A stretch of DNA of 10,632 nucleotides. It comes from Gp6-AA40 sp046732795. Lineage in GTDB: Bacteria > Acidobacteriota > Vicinamibacteria > Vicinamibacterales > UBA2999. The notes beneath the pieces were generated by a model. It had not been told where the DNA came from. It did no database searches and was given only the letters and a program-made list of their open reading frames with translations. The translations under genes and the position numbers were made by a program. The number at the start of each line of letters is the position of its first letter. The stretch's first letter is position 1. The DNA lies in NCBI GenBank assembly GCA_046732795.1, contig JBKPNV010000155.1, forward strand, positions 1 through 10,632. Direction: 5' to 3'. Below are positions 1 to 5,672 of the stretch, one piece after another.

Positions 1-13
1 CCCACGCCACCCG

Positions 14-36
14 TGAGGCAGCATCAGGCTGCCTCA
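14..36. terminator. perfect 9-bp inverted repeat, possible terminator of a gene to the left
   Basis: TGAGGCAGC (14-22) is followed by a 5-nt loop ATCAG and its exact reverse complement GCTGCCTCA (28-36). This makes a stable GC-rich hairpin with no clear T-tract after it. It lies at the left edge, upstream of the PhoX-like gene, and could end a transcript entering from the left. Its orientation and function cannot be fixed from the window. Confidence 0.45.
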
Positions 37-146
37 GTCACATCTTCTGATCTCTCAGTTTGCGAACGCGTTACGACGTTGCCACGCGCGCGTTGCTCCC
101 GGCCCATACGCTGCGGATCTCAGTAAATCTACGATCGGAGATGCAG

Positions 147-1544
147 ATGAAATCGACCCGACTTCCGCTGGCGGTCGCGCTGGCGCTCACAACTGGTATG
201 ACCACGCTTGCAGTAAGCACGAAATTCACGCACTTCACGCCGCTCACCAGCTCCGCGGGGCCCCTGCCGGTCGATGGTCCCGAGGAAGCAACGCCCATTA
301 CGCTCTCAAATCCGAAGTGGAGTCAGCGCACGCTGGCCGATCGACGAATGCAGAACAATCTGGTGATGAATTCGAACTCCGGGAACTGGGACATGATCAC
401 GTCGAACCAGACAGGTCCGAACGCCGGGCGTTATCTGTTCATGCCCTTCGAGACCGGCACGGCTGGCGTCCAGCGCATCGACACGCAGGATCCCAACTAC
501 AACACTCGCACGGTCACCATCGTGCAGCCCGGCACGCAGGGCTTCGTTTCCGGTGACGCGTCACGGTGGACTCCTTGGGGCGGCTACCTGACCGCCGAAG
601 AGTCCTGGGGGACCGGCAGCACCAAAGGACGGCTGTTCGAAGTCACCAATCCGATCACCGCCGGACAGTACGGCGGCGATTTCGTGTGGCGCAGCAATGT
701 TCCGCGCGTATCGCACGAAGGCCTCGTGTTCGACAAGGACAACAATCTCTATTTCATCGACGAGCTGAACGGCGGCTCGATCTACAAGTACGTGTCCGCC
801 AACCCTGACGCGACCACCGGTGACGAATTCTTCGCAGCTGGCCAGACGTTCGCACTGCGCGTCGGCGCGGGCGGCCAGAACGAAGGCAACAACGGACCGG
901 CAATTACCGGCGCCGCCATGTGGGTGGCCATCACCAATGCGACCGGCGGCCCAATCGTCGGCATCTCCGTGGTCAACGCTGACGGTACCATCGACGGCCG
1001 TGCGTCGGCTGATGACAACGATGTCCGCGCCACCGGTTACAACCGACCGGAAGATATGGAGCTCCAGACGCTGGCCGACGGCACGCAGCTGCTGTACTTC
1101 AACACGACGGACTCGGATACGGACGCGAGCGACGCGACCGGCAACAGCCGCACCTACAATCTCAACCTGTCAACCACCGTCGTGAGGCTGTTCGCGGCTC
1201 CACAGGTGACGACGAACCTGACGACCGGTCTGCCCGCCCTCGGCGCGCTCAACAACGCGGACAATCTGGCAATCGACCATGAGGGCAACATCTACATCGT
1301 CGAAGATCGTGGTGGCGGCGTGGACGACGACATTTGGATTGCGGTGGATCTGAACAAGGACGGGGACCTGGCCGATCCGGGCGAAGGGATCGCGCGCTGG
1401 GGTTCCAATGGCACCGTGGGGTCGGAGTTCACCGGTCTCTATTTCGACCTCCGCAATCCGAACAGGGCGTACGTGAACATTCAGCATCCGCAAAGCGGCG
1501 TCGATCGCACGATCGAGATCACCACGCAGCCGAATTTCAAATAG
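147..1544 (+). CDS. secreted DUF839 / PhoX-like phosphatase-family beta-propeller protein
   Basis: The 465-aa protein is predicted to be exported and belongs by motif to the DUF839/PhoX group, whose characterised members are Ca/Fe-dependent alkaline phosphatases. Motifs seen are TPWGGYLTAEES (about 142-153), SHEGLVFDKDNNLYFIDE (189-206), GYNRPEDMEL (298-307), ADNLAIDHEGNIYIVED (371-387) and a C-terminal YVNIQHP (442-448), in the family's usual order. DLNKDGDLADPGEG (401-414) looks like a Ca-binding loop. The N-terminus (KSTR, then a hydrophobic stretch to about residue 23) is Sec-like, and the twin-arginine signal usual for PhoX is absent. ATG 147 was chosen because GGAG (137-140) sits 6 nt upstream; the frame stays open to a TTG at 60, but that start has no ribosome binding site. 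Substrate and phosphatase activity are not established. The gene stands alone between hairpins at 14-36 and 1566-1595. Confidence 0.8.
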   Translation: MKSTRLPLAVALALTTGMTTLAVSTKFTHFTPLTSSAGPLPVDGPEEATPITLSNPKWSQRTLADRRMQNNLVMNSNSGNWDMITSNQTGPNAGRYLFMPFETGTAGVQRIDTQDPNYNTRTVTIVQPGTQGFVSGDASRWTPWGGYLTAEESWGTGSTKGRLFEVTNPITAGQYGGDFVWRSNVPRVSHEGLVFDKDNNLYFIDELNGGSIYKYVSANPDATTGDEFFAAGQTFALRVGAGGQNEGNNGPAITGAAMWVAITNATGGPIVGISVVNADGTIDGRASADDNDVRATGYNRPEDMELQTLADGTQLLYFNTTDSDTDASDATGNSRTYNLNLSTTVVRLFAAPQVTTNLTTGLPALGALNNADNLAIDHEGNIYIVEDRGGGVDDDIWIAVDLNKDGDLADPGEGIARWGSNGTVGSEFTGLYFDLRNPNRAYVNIQHPQSGVDRTIEITTQPNFK

Positions 1545-1565
1545 GGGCAATCGGATTCGATTGGC

Positions 1566-1595
1566 GGCTACCCGGCTCTCGACGGCCGGGTAGCC
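1566..1595 (+). terminator. hairpin terminator after the PhoX-like gene
   Basis: GGCTACCCGGC (1566-1576) pairs perfectly with GCCGGGTAGCC (1585-1595) around an 8-nt loop, giving an 11-bp GC-rich stem 21 bp after the stop codon. No poly-T run follows, as is common in GC-rich bacteria. It separates the PhoX-like gene from the stress-protein gene. Confidence 0.75.
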
Positions 1596-1718
1596 TCGCG
1601 CCAGGCACGTCCGCCACCGCCGCGGCATTTCAGGCAGCTCGCGCGAAAAAATTCATTCCTCCGGATATCTGTCACGTCCAGTCACACCGCGATGGGCGGA
1701 TCTCCTTGGTGAAGCCGG

Positions 1719-1734
1719 TGGTATCGACGTTGCT
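1719..1734 (+). promoter_or_regulatory. candidate sigma-54 (-24/-12) promoter of the universal stress protein gene
   Basis: TGGTATCGACGTTGCT keeps the invariant GG-N10-GC spacing (GG 1720-1721, GC 1732-1733) and matches 9 of the 12 fixed positions of TGGCACG-N4-TTGCW, including all of TTGCT. Transcription would begin near 1745, leaving a leader of about 25 nt that holds the GAGGT ribosome binding site (1760-1764). No clear enhancer palindrome was seen upstream. GG-N10-GC is common by chance in GC-rich DNA, so the support is the extended match, the position, and similar sites before two neighbouring genes. Confidence 0.45.
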
Positions 1735-1769
1735 CGCTAGAGCTGTGTGCATGAACCGCGAGGTCCGTC

Positions 1770-2795
1770 ATGACAACCGCCTGGCCTTCCCTGCTCTGCC
1801 CCGTCGACTTCTCGGAGCCGTCGCGCTCGGCACTGTGCTATGCCGCAGCGATTGCCGACCATTTCGGCACCCGACTGACCGTGCTTTCGGTCGATGATCC
1901 ATTGCTTGGTGAGGCGGCCAGAAGCTCCGGACACGCGACGTCACTCGCGGACGACACGCTGCAGGAGTTGAAGCGGTTTTGCCGCGAGACACTCGTCGAC
2001 TGCGAGACTGGACCCAAGAGAGTCGCTTTCAAGGTCAGGACGGGCAAGCCGGCAATCGAGATCCTGCATGAAGCATCCGAGTCACATGCGGAGCTGATCG
2101 TCATGAGTTCGCACGGGCGAAGCGGCATTCGCAAGATGTTCTTCGGTTCGACCACCGAGCGCGTGCTCCGCGAAACATCGGTGCCCGTCTTCATCACGCC
2201 CGACGCAAAGCCGCCTGACGCGTCACTGAGTGCAATCGCCGGTCACATCAACCGCATCGTCACGCCGGTCGACCTGACTCCCGCGTCGAAGCATCAATTG
2301 ATCGTAGCCGCGGGCCTGGCGGAAGCGTTGTCGGTCCCGCTCATCGTGACGCATGTACTCGAACCAATCTTCGTTCCGTACAGTGTGCGTACTCTCATGC
2401 CAGGCGCGGAAGCCGCGCGCCGCGTCGACGCCGAAGAGCAAGTGACACGCATGACCGAATTGTACGCATCGCACGTTCATGTGGAACCGATTGTCGTGAC
2501 CGGCGATCCGTCGGAGGAAATCATCACGTTGGTCGAGGCGCGTCACGCTAATCTGATCGTCATGGGCCTGCATTCCTCCGGCGTCCTCGGCCCCCGAATG
2601 GGCTCCGTCACCTATCGTGTGCTGTGTCGTACCGATGCACTCGTATTGGCGCTGCCGCCGCGACCGCTCGAAGCACGTCATCAGCGGCACCTGATGCATC
2701 CACCCGGTGCCAGTCGATCGCTCCAGGATCCTGGTCCAGCTGACGGCGGACGATCGCTTCGTCCGCATCGGACGGGTCGGTACGCCGCGACCTGA
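1770..2795 (+). CDS. tandem-domain universal stress protein (UspA family)
   Basis: The 341-aa cytoplasmic protein has two Usp domains, at about 6-144 and 160-297. Domain 1 starts LLCPVDFSEPSRSAL and ends MSSHGRSGIRKMFFGSTTERVL, close to the ATP-binding motif G-2x-G-9x-G(S/T) with its first glycine replaced by Ser113. Domain 2 begins RIVTPVDLTPASKH and has GLHSSGVLGPRMGSVTYRVL, where the second glycine is replaced by serine and the spacing is one short, so nucleotide binding there may be weaker. Tandem Usp proteins act in survival of starvation, redox or low-oxygen stress; the exact role here is unknown. ATG 1770 follows GAGGT (1760-1764) by 5 nt. Residues 298-341 are an extra Arg/Pro/Gly-rich tail not expected in the family, encoded antisense to the conserved end of the convergent ATPase gene. 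A frame error or a recently lost stop codon could explain the tail. Confidence 0.9.
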   Translation: MTTAWPSLLCPVDFSEPSRSALCYAAAIADHFGTRLTVLSVDDPLLGEAARSSGHATSLADDTLQELKRFCRETLVDCETGPKRVAFKVRTGKPAIEILHEASESHAELIVMSSHGRSGIRKMFFGSTTERVLRETSVPVFITPDAKPPDASLSAIAGHINRIVTPVDLTPASKHQLIVAAGLAEALSVPLIVTHVLEPIFVPYSVRTLMPGAEAARRVDAEEQVTRMTELYASHVHVEPIVVTGDPSEEIITLVEARHANLIVMGLHSSGVLGPRMGSVTYRVLCRTDALVLALPPRPLEARHQRHLMHPPGASRSLQDPGPADGGRSLRPHRTGRYAAT

Positions 2796-4170
2796 CGCGC
2801 TCGATCAGCGTCGCCGCCGGCGCCTCGAGCCAGATTCCGGTGAATGGAACTGACAGGTCGAGCGCGACACGTTCGATCGTCTCGCGGTCGGCTGGTCGCG
2901 CGAACACGGCATCGGCGATGACGCTGTAGCCGGCGCGAATCGCAACCCGTGCACGGTCGGCGAGCGTGAGATAGACGCGGCTCGAGATCTCGGGCGTGTA
3001 GCCTTCTGGTCCCAGGCGCTGGAGCCGCGGCACACCGCACAGTTCCTTGCGAATTTCATCGGTGCGGAGAACGATGGCGCCAGGGACGGCGCCGACCGAC
3101 GGCGCACGCGCCATCGCTGCCGCGGATTTGCCCGAACCAGACAGCCCGCCGATGGCGATCAGCGCGGGCTGCGGTACCGCCAGCAGGCTCTCCGCCATCG
3201 CCAGGTACTCACGCGCCATGTGACGAGATTCTTCAATACGTGACGTGTCGGACTGGACGCGGCTGGCCGTCGCGCTGGTCATGGCTCGAACCGCGGCCCG
3301 GCACGACAGGAAGAGCGGCATCAGCGCAAGGCCGTCGAAGTCGTTGGTTGCAGCGATGTACTCATTCCAGACCGCATTCGCGTGACGAGGCAACTGGCGC
3401 CGCCAGAGATCCATGAGCAGAAACGCCAGGTCGTACAACACGTCGATACACGAGAGGTCGTCGTTGAACTCAATCGCGTCGAACAAGGTCGGTTGCCCGT
3501 TGAGCAGAACGATATTCCGGAGATGCAGGTCGCCGTGACACTGACGAACGCTTGCCGAGGCGCGGCGATGATCGAGCAATGTCCCGAGGCGATCGACCTC
3601 AGCGTGCGTGCCCGACGTCACTCGACGGCAGGCCGCGGGATCGACGATGTCCCTGCCGTACTCGAGAAGGCCGGCCGCGATCCCGTCGATGACCTTGTGC
3701 ATTCCCGCCTTGCCGCCCCTCTCACGTCGCTGTTCTGCAGCAGCGTGAAAGCTGGCGATTGCGGCACCAAGAGGCGGCATCAATTCGAGGTCAAGGCGCC
3801 CCTTCGCAGCCAGCCGATCGAAGAGCGCCTCCTGGTCGAAGCGCTCCATCTCGATGACCCATTCCACCGGCGGGTCCTTGCCGCCGAGCGCGAGCGATCC
3901 ATCAGCTCCTCGGGTAACCGCCACGACACCGTGATAGAGCGCCGGAGCCGTCCGTCGATTGAGATGCACTTCCGCCTCGCACATCGCCCTGCGGCGGGCG
4001 CGCGTCGAGAAATCGAGGTAATCGAATCTGACCGCGCGTTTGAGCTTCCATGCGCGTTGACCAGCCAGAAACACGATCGCGGTATGCGTCTCGATTCGCT
4101 CAACTGGCGCGCCGTCATGCGTCGACGGAGCGCCGAGAAAGTCGATGATTGCAGCCTGGTCTTCCGTCAT
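2608..4170 (-). CDS. fused aminoglycoside-phosphotransferase-like / P-loop ATPase protein
   Basis: The 520-aa cytoplasmic protein fuses an APH-like kinase fold (COG2187 type) to a gluconate-kinase-like P-loop ATPase (COG0645 type), the usual layout and length of this bifunctional family. In the N-terminal half are LKRAVRFDYLDFS (about 43-55), VEWVIEMERF (102-111), the catalytic-loop motif HGDLHLRN (212-219, with catalytic Asp and Asn) and FDAIEFND (230-237, metal-binding Asp). The C-terminal half has Walker A GGLSGSGKS (341-349), LRTDEIRKEL (368-377) and the family-typical WHRVDASG near 487-494. The real substrate is unknown and antibiotic resistance should not be assumed. Mycobacterial Rv2004c is of this type and sits beside a Usp gene in the DosR regulon, matching the neighbourhood here. 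ATG 4170 has AGG 5 nt upstream; GTG 4173 is an equally close alternative. The last 188 bp overlap the convergent stress-protein gene. Confidence 0.87.
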   Translation of the reverse strand: MTEDQAAIIDFLGAPSTHDGAPVERIETHTAIVFLAGQRAWKLKRAVRFDYLDFSTRARRRAMCEAEVHLNRRTAPALYHGVVAVTRGADGSLALGGKDPPVEWVIEMERFDQEALFDRLAAKGRLDLELMPPLGAAIASFHAAAEQRRERGGKAGMHKVIDGIAAGLLEYGRDIVDPAACRRVTSGTHAEVDRLGTLLDHRRASASVRQCHGDLHLRNIVLLNGQPTLFDAIEFNDDLSCIDVLYDLAFLLMDLWRRQLPRHANAVWNEYIAATNDFDGLALMPLFLSCRAAVRAMTSATASRVQSDTSRIEESRHMAREYLAMAESLLAVPQPALIAIGGLSGSGKSAAAMARAPSVGAVPGAIVLRTDEIRKELCGVPRLQRLGPEGYTPEISSRVYLTLADRARVAIRAGYSVIADAVFARPADRETIERVALDLSVPFTGIWLEAPAATLIERVRSRRTDPSDADEAIVRRQLDQDPGAIDWHRVDASGAADDVLRAVAAAAPIRVHRYDTAHDR

Positions 4171-4220
4171 CACAGCCTAGATCATCACGCAACCAGCATT
4201 CCGCGGAAGAACCGCAAGTC

Positions 4221-4242
4221 CGGCCTCATGCACCACAGGCCG
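4221..4242. repeat. inverted repeat in the divergent intergenic region
   Basis: CGGCCT (4221-4226) and AGGCCG (4237-4242) are exact inverted copies 10 bp apart, in the 214-bp gap between the fused ATPase gene (-) and the secreted protein gene (+). Two more small palindromes lie in the gap: TTCCGCGGAA (4199-4208) and CGGAATATTTCCG (4268-4280). Any could be a regulator site, but they share no clear common sequence. No gene is supported in the gap. Confidence 0.3.
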
Positions 4243-4267
4243 CAGCGCGAATCATTCACCACCTGCG

Positions 4268-4280
4268 CGGAATATTTCCG
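4268..4280. promoter_or_regulatory. GGAA/TTCC palindrome about 95 bp upstream of a sigma-54-like promoter
   Basis: CGGAATATTTCCG has 5-bp arms around TAT. It is centred near -96 relative to the start site predicted from the -24/-12 element at 4344-4359, a typical enhancer-site distance. Its core resembles the GGGAA/TTCCC palindromes before the gene at 5263. It is short and could be chance. Confidence 0.25.
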
Positions 4281-4343
4281 ATGCCCGGGACTCTCGATCA
4301 ATGCATCCCTGCGCCAATGTGCCGAGATCCCGCAGCACCACCT

Positions 4344-4359
4344 TGGCACCGAAGATGCC
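4344..4359 (+). promoter_or_regulatory. candidate sigma-54 (-24/-12) promoter of the secreted protein gene
   Basis: TGGCACCGAAGATGCC has a perfect TGGCAC -24 block and the required GG-N10-GC spacing (GG 4345-4346, GC 4357-4358), matching 9 of 12 fixed consensus positions. Transcription would start near 4370, just before the strong ribosome binding site GGAGG (4375-4379) and ATG 4385. The close packing of promoter, ribosome binding site and start supports the call. Confidence 0.5.
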
Positions 4360-4374
4360 TTCTCGAGCTGCATC

Positions 4375-4379
4375 GGAGG
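4375..4379 (+). promoter_or_regulatory. ribosome binding site fixing the start at 4385
   Basis: GGAGG lies 5 nt before ATG 4385. It decides against the longer reading from ATG 4301, whose extra 28 residues would hide an otherwise clear signal peptide. Confidence 0.8.
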
Positions 4380-4384
4380 TGGTC

Positions 4385-5002
4385 ATGACCGCAACCGTCC
4401 CGTTTCTGCTTCCAGCATTAGTGCTTTCAGCAACCATCGCCGAGGCGCGATTCCTGCAGTGCGAGCCGCACCAATTCAACACGTTGCATGCGCAGGCGAT
4501 CACCGACTTCACGATGGTGGTGAATCGATACGCGGAGATTCATCGTCTTCTGGCGAACCCGATGTCGCCGCTGGCTAACGCCGACCTCGAGCAAACCGCG
4601 CGCGCACGCCGGGCACATCGCGCCGCGATCCTCGAGGCGCACGGTACACTCCAACCCGGTGCCGTATTCACCCCTCGTGTCGCTGCCCACTTCCGCTGCC
4701 AGATCGAACTCGCCCGACGGTACGCCCGGGCGGACGTCGCTGCCATGTGGACGGCCGCTCTCCTGGCGCTCCCGGAACTGCCAAGTGAACTCGAGTATCG
4801 AGTGGTCGGCCGGGATCTCGTACTTCTCGACGCTGGGCTCAATCTGACTGTCGACGTCCTGGAAGCGGCGTTTCCGCCCGACTGGGTCGAAGATGACGAC
4901 GTTGGTGTCGAGGGCTCCGAATCGTGCGCACCCGCCGAGCCGCCGATCATCAATGGCAACCCGTGTGACGTGCACAGCGAACTCCCGATGTGCTGGAGCT
5001 AG
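4385..5002 (+). CDS. uncharacterised secreted protein with cysteine-containing tail
   Basis: This 205-aa protein is not assigned to a named family. Residues 1-21 form a signal-peptide-like segment (hydrophobic PFLLPALVLSATI, then AEA before RF), so it is probably exported. The middle (about 30-165) is mostly helical in character, with blocks EIHRLLANPMSPLA (51-64), a basic ARARRAHRAAIL stretch and ELPSELEYRVVGRDLVLLDAGLNLTVDVLEAAFP (131-164 as a whole), a pattern I associate loosely with uncharacterised proteins of Acidobacteriota-like genomes. An acidic run (EDDDVGVEGSE, 169-179) precedes a tail with Cys181, Cys194 and Cys203; with Cys26 and Cys105 there are five cysteines, so disulfides are possible after export. 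Start choice rests on GGAGG at 5 nt. The gene has its own sigma-54-like promoter and probably forms a single-gene transcript. Confidence 0.75.
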   Translation: MTATVPFLLPALVLSATIAEARFLQCEPHQFNTLHAQAITDFTMVVNRYAEIHRLLANPMSPLANADLEQTARARRAHRAAILEAHGTLQPGAVFTPRVAAHFRCQIELARRYARADVAAMWTAALLALPELPSELEYRVVGRDLVLLDAGLNLTVDVLEAAFPPDWVEDDDVGVEGSESCAPAEPPIINGNPCDVHSELPMCWS

Positions 5003-5039
5003 CGCCATATCCACATCAGTCCAGCGGGGCTTTCTCGTC

Positions 5040-5056
5040 CGCCGTAGTCTTCGGCG
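5040..5056 (+). terminator. weak hairpin downstream of the secreted protein gene
   Basis: CGCCG (5040-5044) pairs with CGGCG (5052-5056) across a 7-nt loop, 38 bp after the stop codon. The stem is short and no T-tract follows, so terminator function is only possible. The rest of 5003-5110 holds nothing recognisable. Confidence 0.25.
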
Positions 5057-5114
5057 AAGGTGGGAGCCTCGCGTGTCGCGATTCTATTTCGGCGAGTGAC
5101 TCCAACGCCTGAGG

Positions 5115-5151
5115 TGGGAACGAGTTCCCAGCAGCGTGGGAAACTTCCCAC
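5115..5151. promoter_or_regulatory. tandem TGGGAA/TTCCCA palindromes, candidate enhancer-binding protein sites
   Basis: TGGGAACGAGTTCCCA (5115-5130) and GTGGGAAACTTCCCAC (5136-5151) are two perfect palindromes with 7-bp arms around 2 central bases. Their centres lie 21 bp apart, two turns of the helix, so bound dimers would face the same side. They are centred about 105 and 126 bp upstream of the start site predicted from the sigma-54-like element at 5222-5237, which is typical for an activator (bEBP) upstream sequence. The TGGGAA-to-TTCCCA spacing is 4 in the first and 2 in the second, a departure from identical operators. Two RNA hairpins of a terminator are an alternative reading, but no T-tract is present. 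Confidence 0.6.
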
Positions 5152-5187
5152 CACGGTCCCGGTCCCGGGCGGAAATCCTCAAAAATC

Positions 5188-5201
5188 CGCTGATTTCAGC
5201 G
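5188..5201. repeat. small palindrome between enhancer-like sites and promoter
   Basis: CGCTGA TT TCAGCG is a 6-bp inverted repeat around TT. It follows an A-rich patch (5181-5186) between the tandem palindromes and the -24/-12 element. It could mark a bending or binding site; no known consensus was matched. Confidence 0.25.
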
Positions 5202-5221
5202 TGGCCACACCGCTGGTGGGG

Positions 5222-5237
5222 TGGCAACGGAATTGCC
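5222..5237 (+). promoter_or_regulatory. candidate sigma-54 (-24/-12) promoter of the small protein gene
   Basis: TGGCAACGGAATTGCC has GG (5223-5224) and GC (5235-5236) at the exact N10 spacing, TGGCA in the -24 block and TTGC in the -12 block, 9 of 12 fixed consensus positions. Transcription would begin near 5249, directly before GGAGG (5253-5257) and ATG 5263. The tandem palindromes upstream make this the best supported of the three sigma-54-like promoters here. A GTG-started reading from 5221 would overlap the promoter itself and is less likely. Confidence 0.6.
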
Positions 5238-5252
5238 CATGTCTCACGCAAC

Positions 5253-5257
5253 GGAGG
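5253..5257 (+). promoter_or_regulatory. ribosome binding site fixing the start at 5263
   Basis: GGAGG lies 5 nt before ATG 5263 and favours this start over the in-frame upstream GTG 5221 and ATG 5239. Confidence 0.75.
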
Positions 5258-5262
5258 ACGCA

Positions 5263-5631
5263 ATGTTACCTAGCTGGCGCACACTCGACGGGTTCGCGCG
5301 AGAGTCACACGAGAAAGATGGCGTTGGAGTCTATGCGCTCGACGCCGGATCCACTCTCATCGTGAAGACACGGCACTCCTGCTATCGACTCACGGTGGTG
5401 GACGGTTCTCGCCAGCTGGTGCTGGCTGCGGGCGGGATCTTCCCCGAGCCGACGATCGTGCGGCTGTCAGGCGCAACGTTTGGGGGTAGCACGCTGAAGG
5501 TCGGCTGGATCCTGGTCGGTCTTCGAATCGAATTCGGCCTCGGCACCAAACAGATTACGTCGTCACCCGTGCAGTCGATCGCGATCGAAGAACCCACGTC
5601 AGCGACCTCGCTCGAAGAGCGAGCGGCGTAG
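5263..5631 (+). CDS. small uncharacterised, probably beta-rich protein
   Basis: This 122-aa protein has no signal peptide or membrane segment, and I cannot place it in a named family. Alternating hydrophobic stretches, STLIVKTRHSCYRLTVVD (30-47), RQLVLAAGGIFPEPTIVRL (50-68), GGSTLKVGWILVGLRIEFGL (74-93) and SPVQSIAIEE (101-110), suggest a small beta-barrel or sandwich. The FPEPTxVRLxGATxGGSxLKVGWI block looks like a conserved family signature rather than random coding, and I have a loose memory of similar short hypothetical proteins. The N-terminus is hydrophilic and the C-terminus is an acidic, Ser/Thr-rich tail. The gene appears to be a single-gene unit driven by a sigma-54-like promoter with an upstream activator site, so it may be a stress-induced protein. 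It converges on kup with a 41-bp gap. Confidence 0.72.
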   Translation: MLPSWRTLDGFARESHEKDGVGVYALDAGSTLIVKTRHSCYRLTVVDGSRQLVLAAGGIFPEPTIVRLSGATFGGSTLKVGWILVGLRIEFGLGTKQITSSPVQSIAIEEPTSATSLEERAA

Positions 5632-5672
5632 CGCCCAGGCCATGGCTCTGGCGCGTGGGCCACGCTGCGGGC

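Noticed and set aside
82..97. CACGCGCGCGTTGCT resembling a -24/-12 promoter
   Set aside because: The distance between the CACG and TTGCT blocks is 2 bp too long for sigma-54.
100..116. GG-N10-GC element upstream of the PhoX-like gene
   Set aside because: It has the right spacing and position but only about 7 of 12 consensus matches; this is expected by chance in GC-rich DNA.
60..146. N-terminal extension of the PhoX-like gene from TTG 60
   Set aside because: It has no ribosome binding site, and it would put about 29 polar residues before the signal peptide; GGAG at 137-140 favours ATG 147.
2608..4170. Reading the APH-like domain as an antibiotic resistance gene
   Set aside because: The fusion to a P-loop ATPase and the Usp neighbourhood mark it as a stress-associated family of unknown substrate, not a known aminoglycoside resistance enzyme.
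4188..4203. Minus-strand GG-N10-GC element before the fused ATPase gene
   Set aside because: There are about 8 of 12 matches, but the predicted start site would fall only a few bases before the start codon, leaving no room for a normal ribosome binding site.
4252..4387. Minus-strand reading beginning MTTSDAAREGIFGAKVVLRDL
   Set aside because: It looked faintly gene-like, but it overlaps the promoter and ribosome binding site of the secreted protein gene, has no ribosome binding site of its own that I can see, and matches no family I know.
3382..4578. 398-codon open frame on the plus strand
   Set aside because: It is antisense to the fused kinase/ATPase gene, with Arg/His-rich composition and no motifs; a shadow of GC-rich coding DNA.
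5653..5665. GCGTGG-G-CCACGC palindrome as terminator between the small gene and kup
   Set aside because: A one-base loop and no T-tract make it a poor RNA hairpin; it may be incidental in a GC-rich gap.
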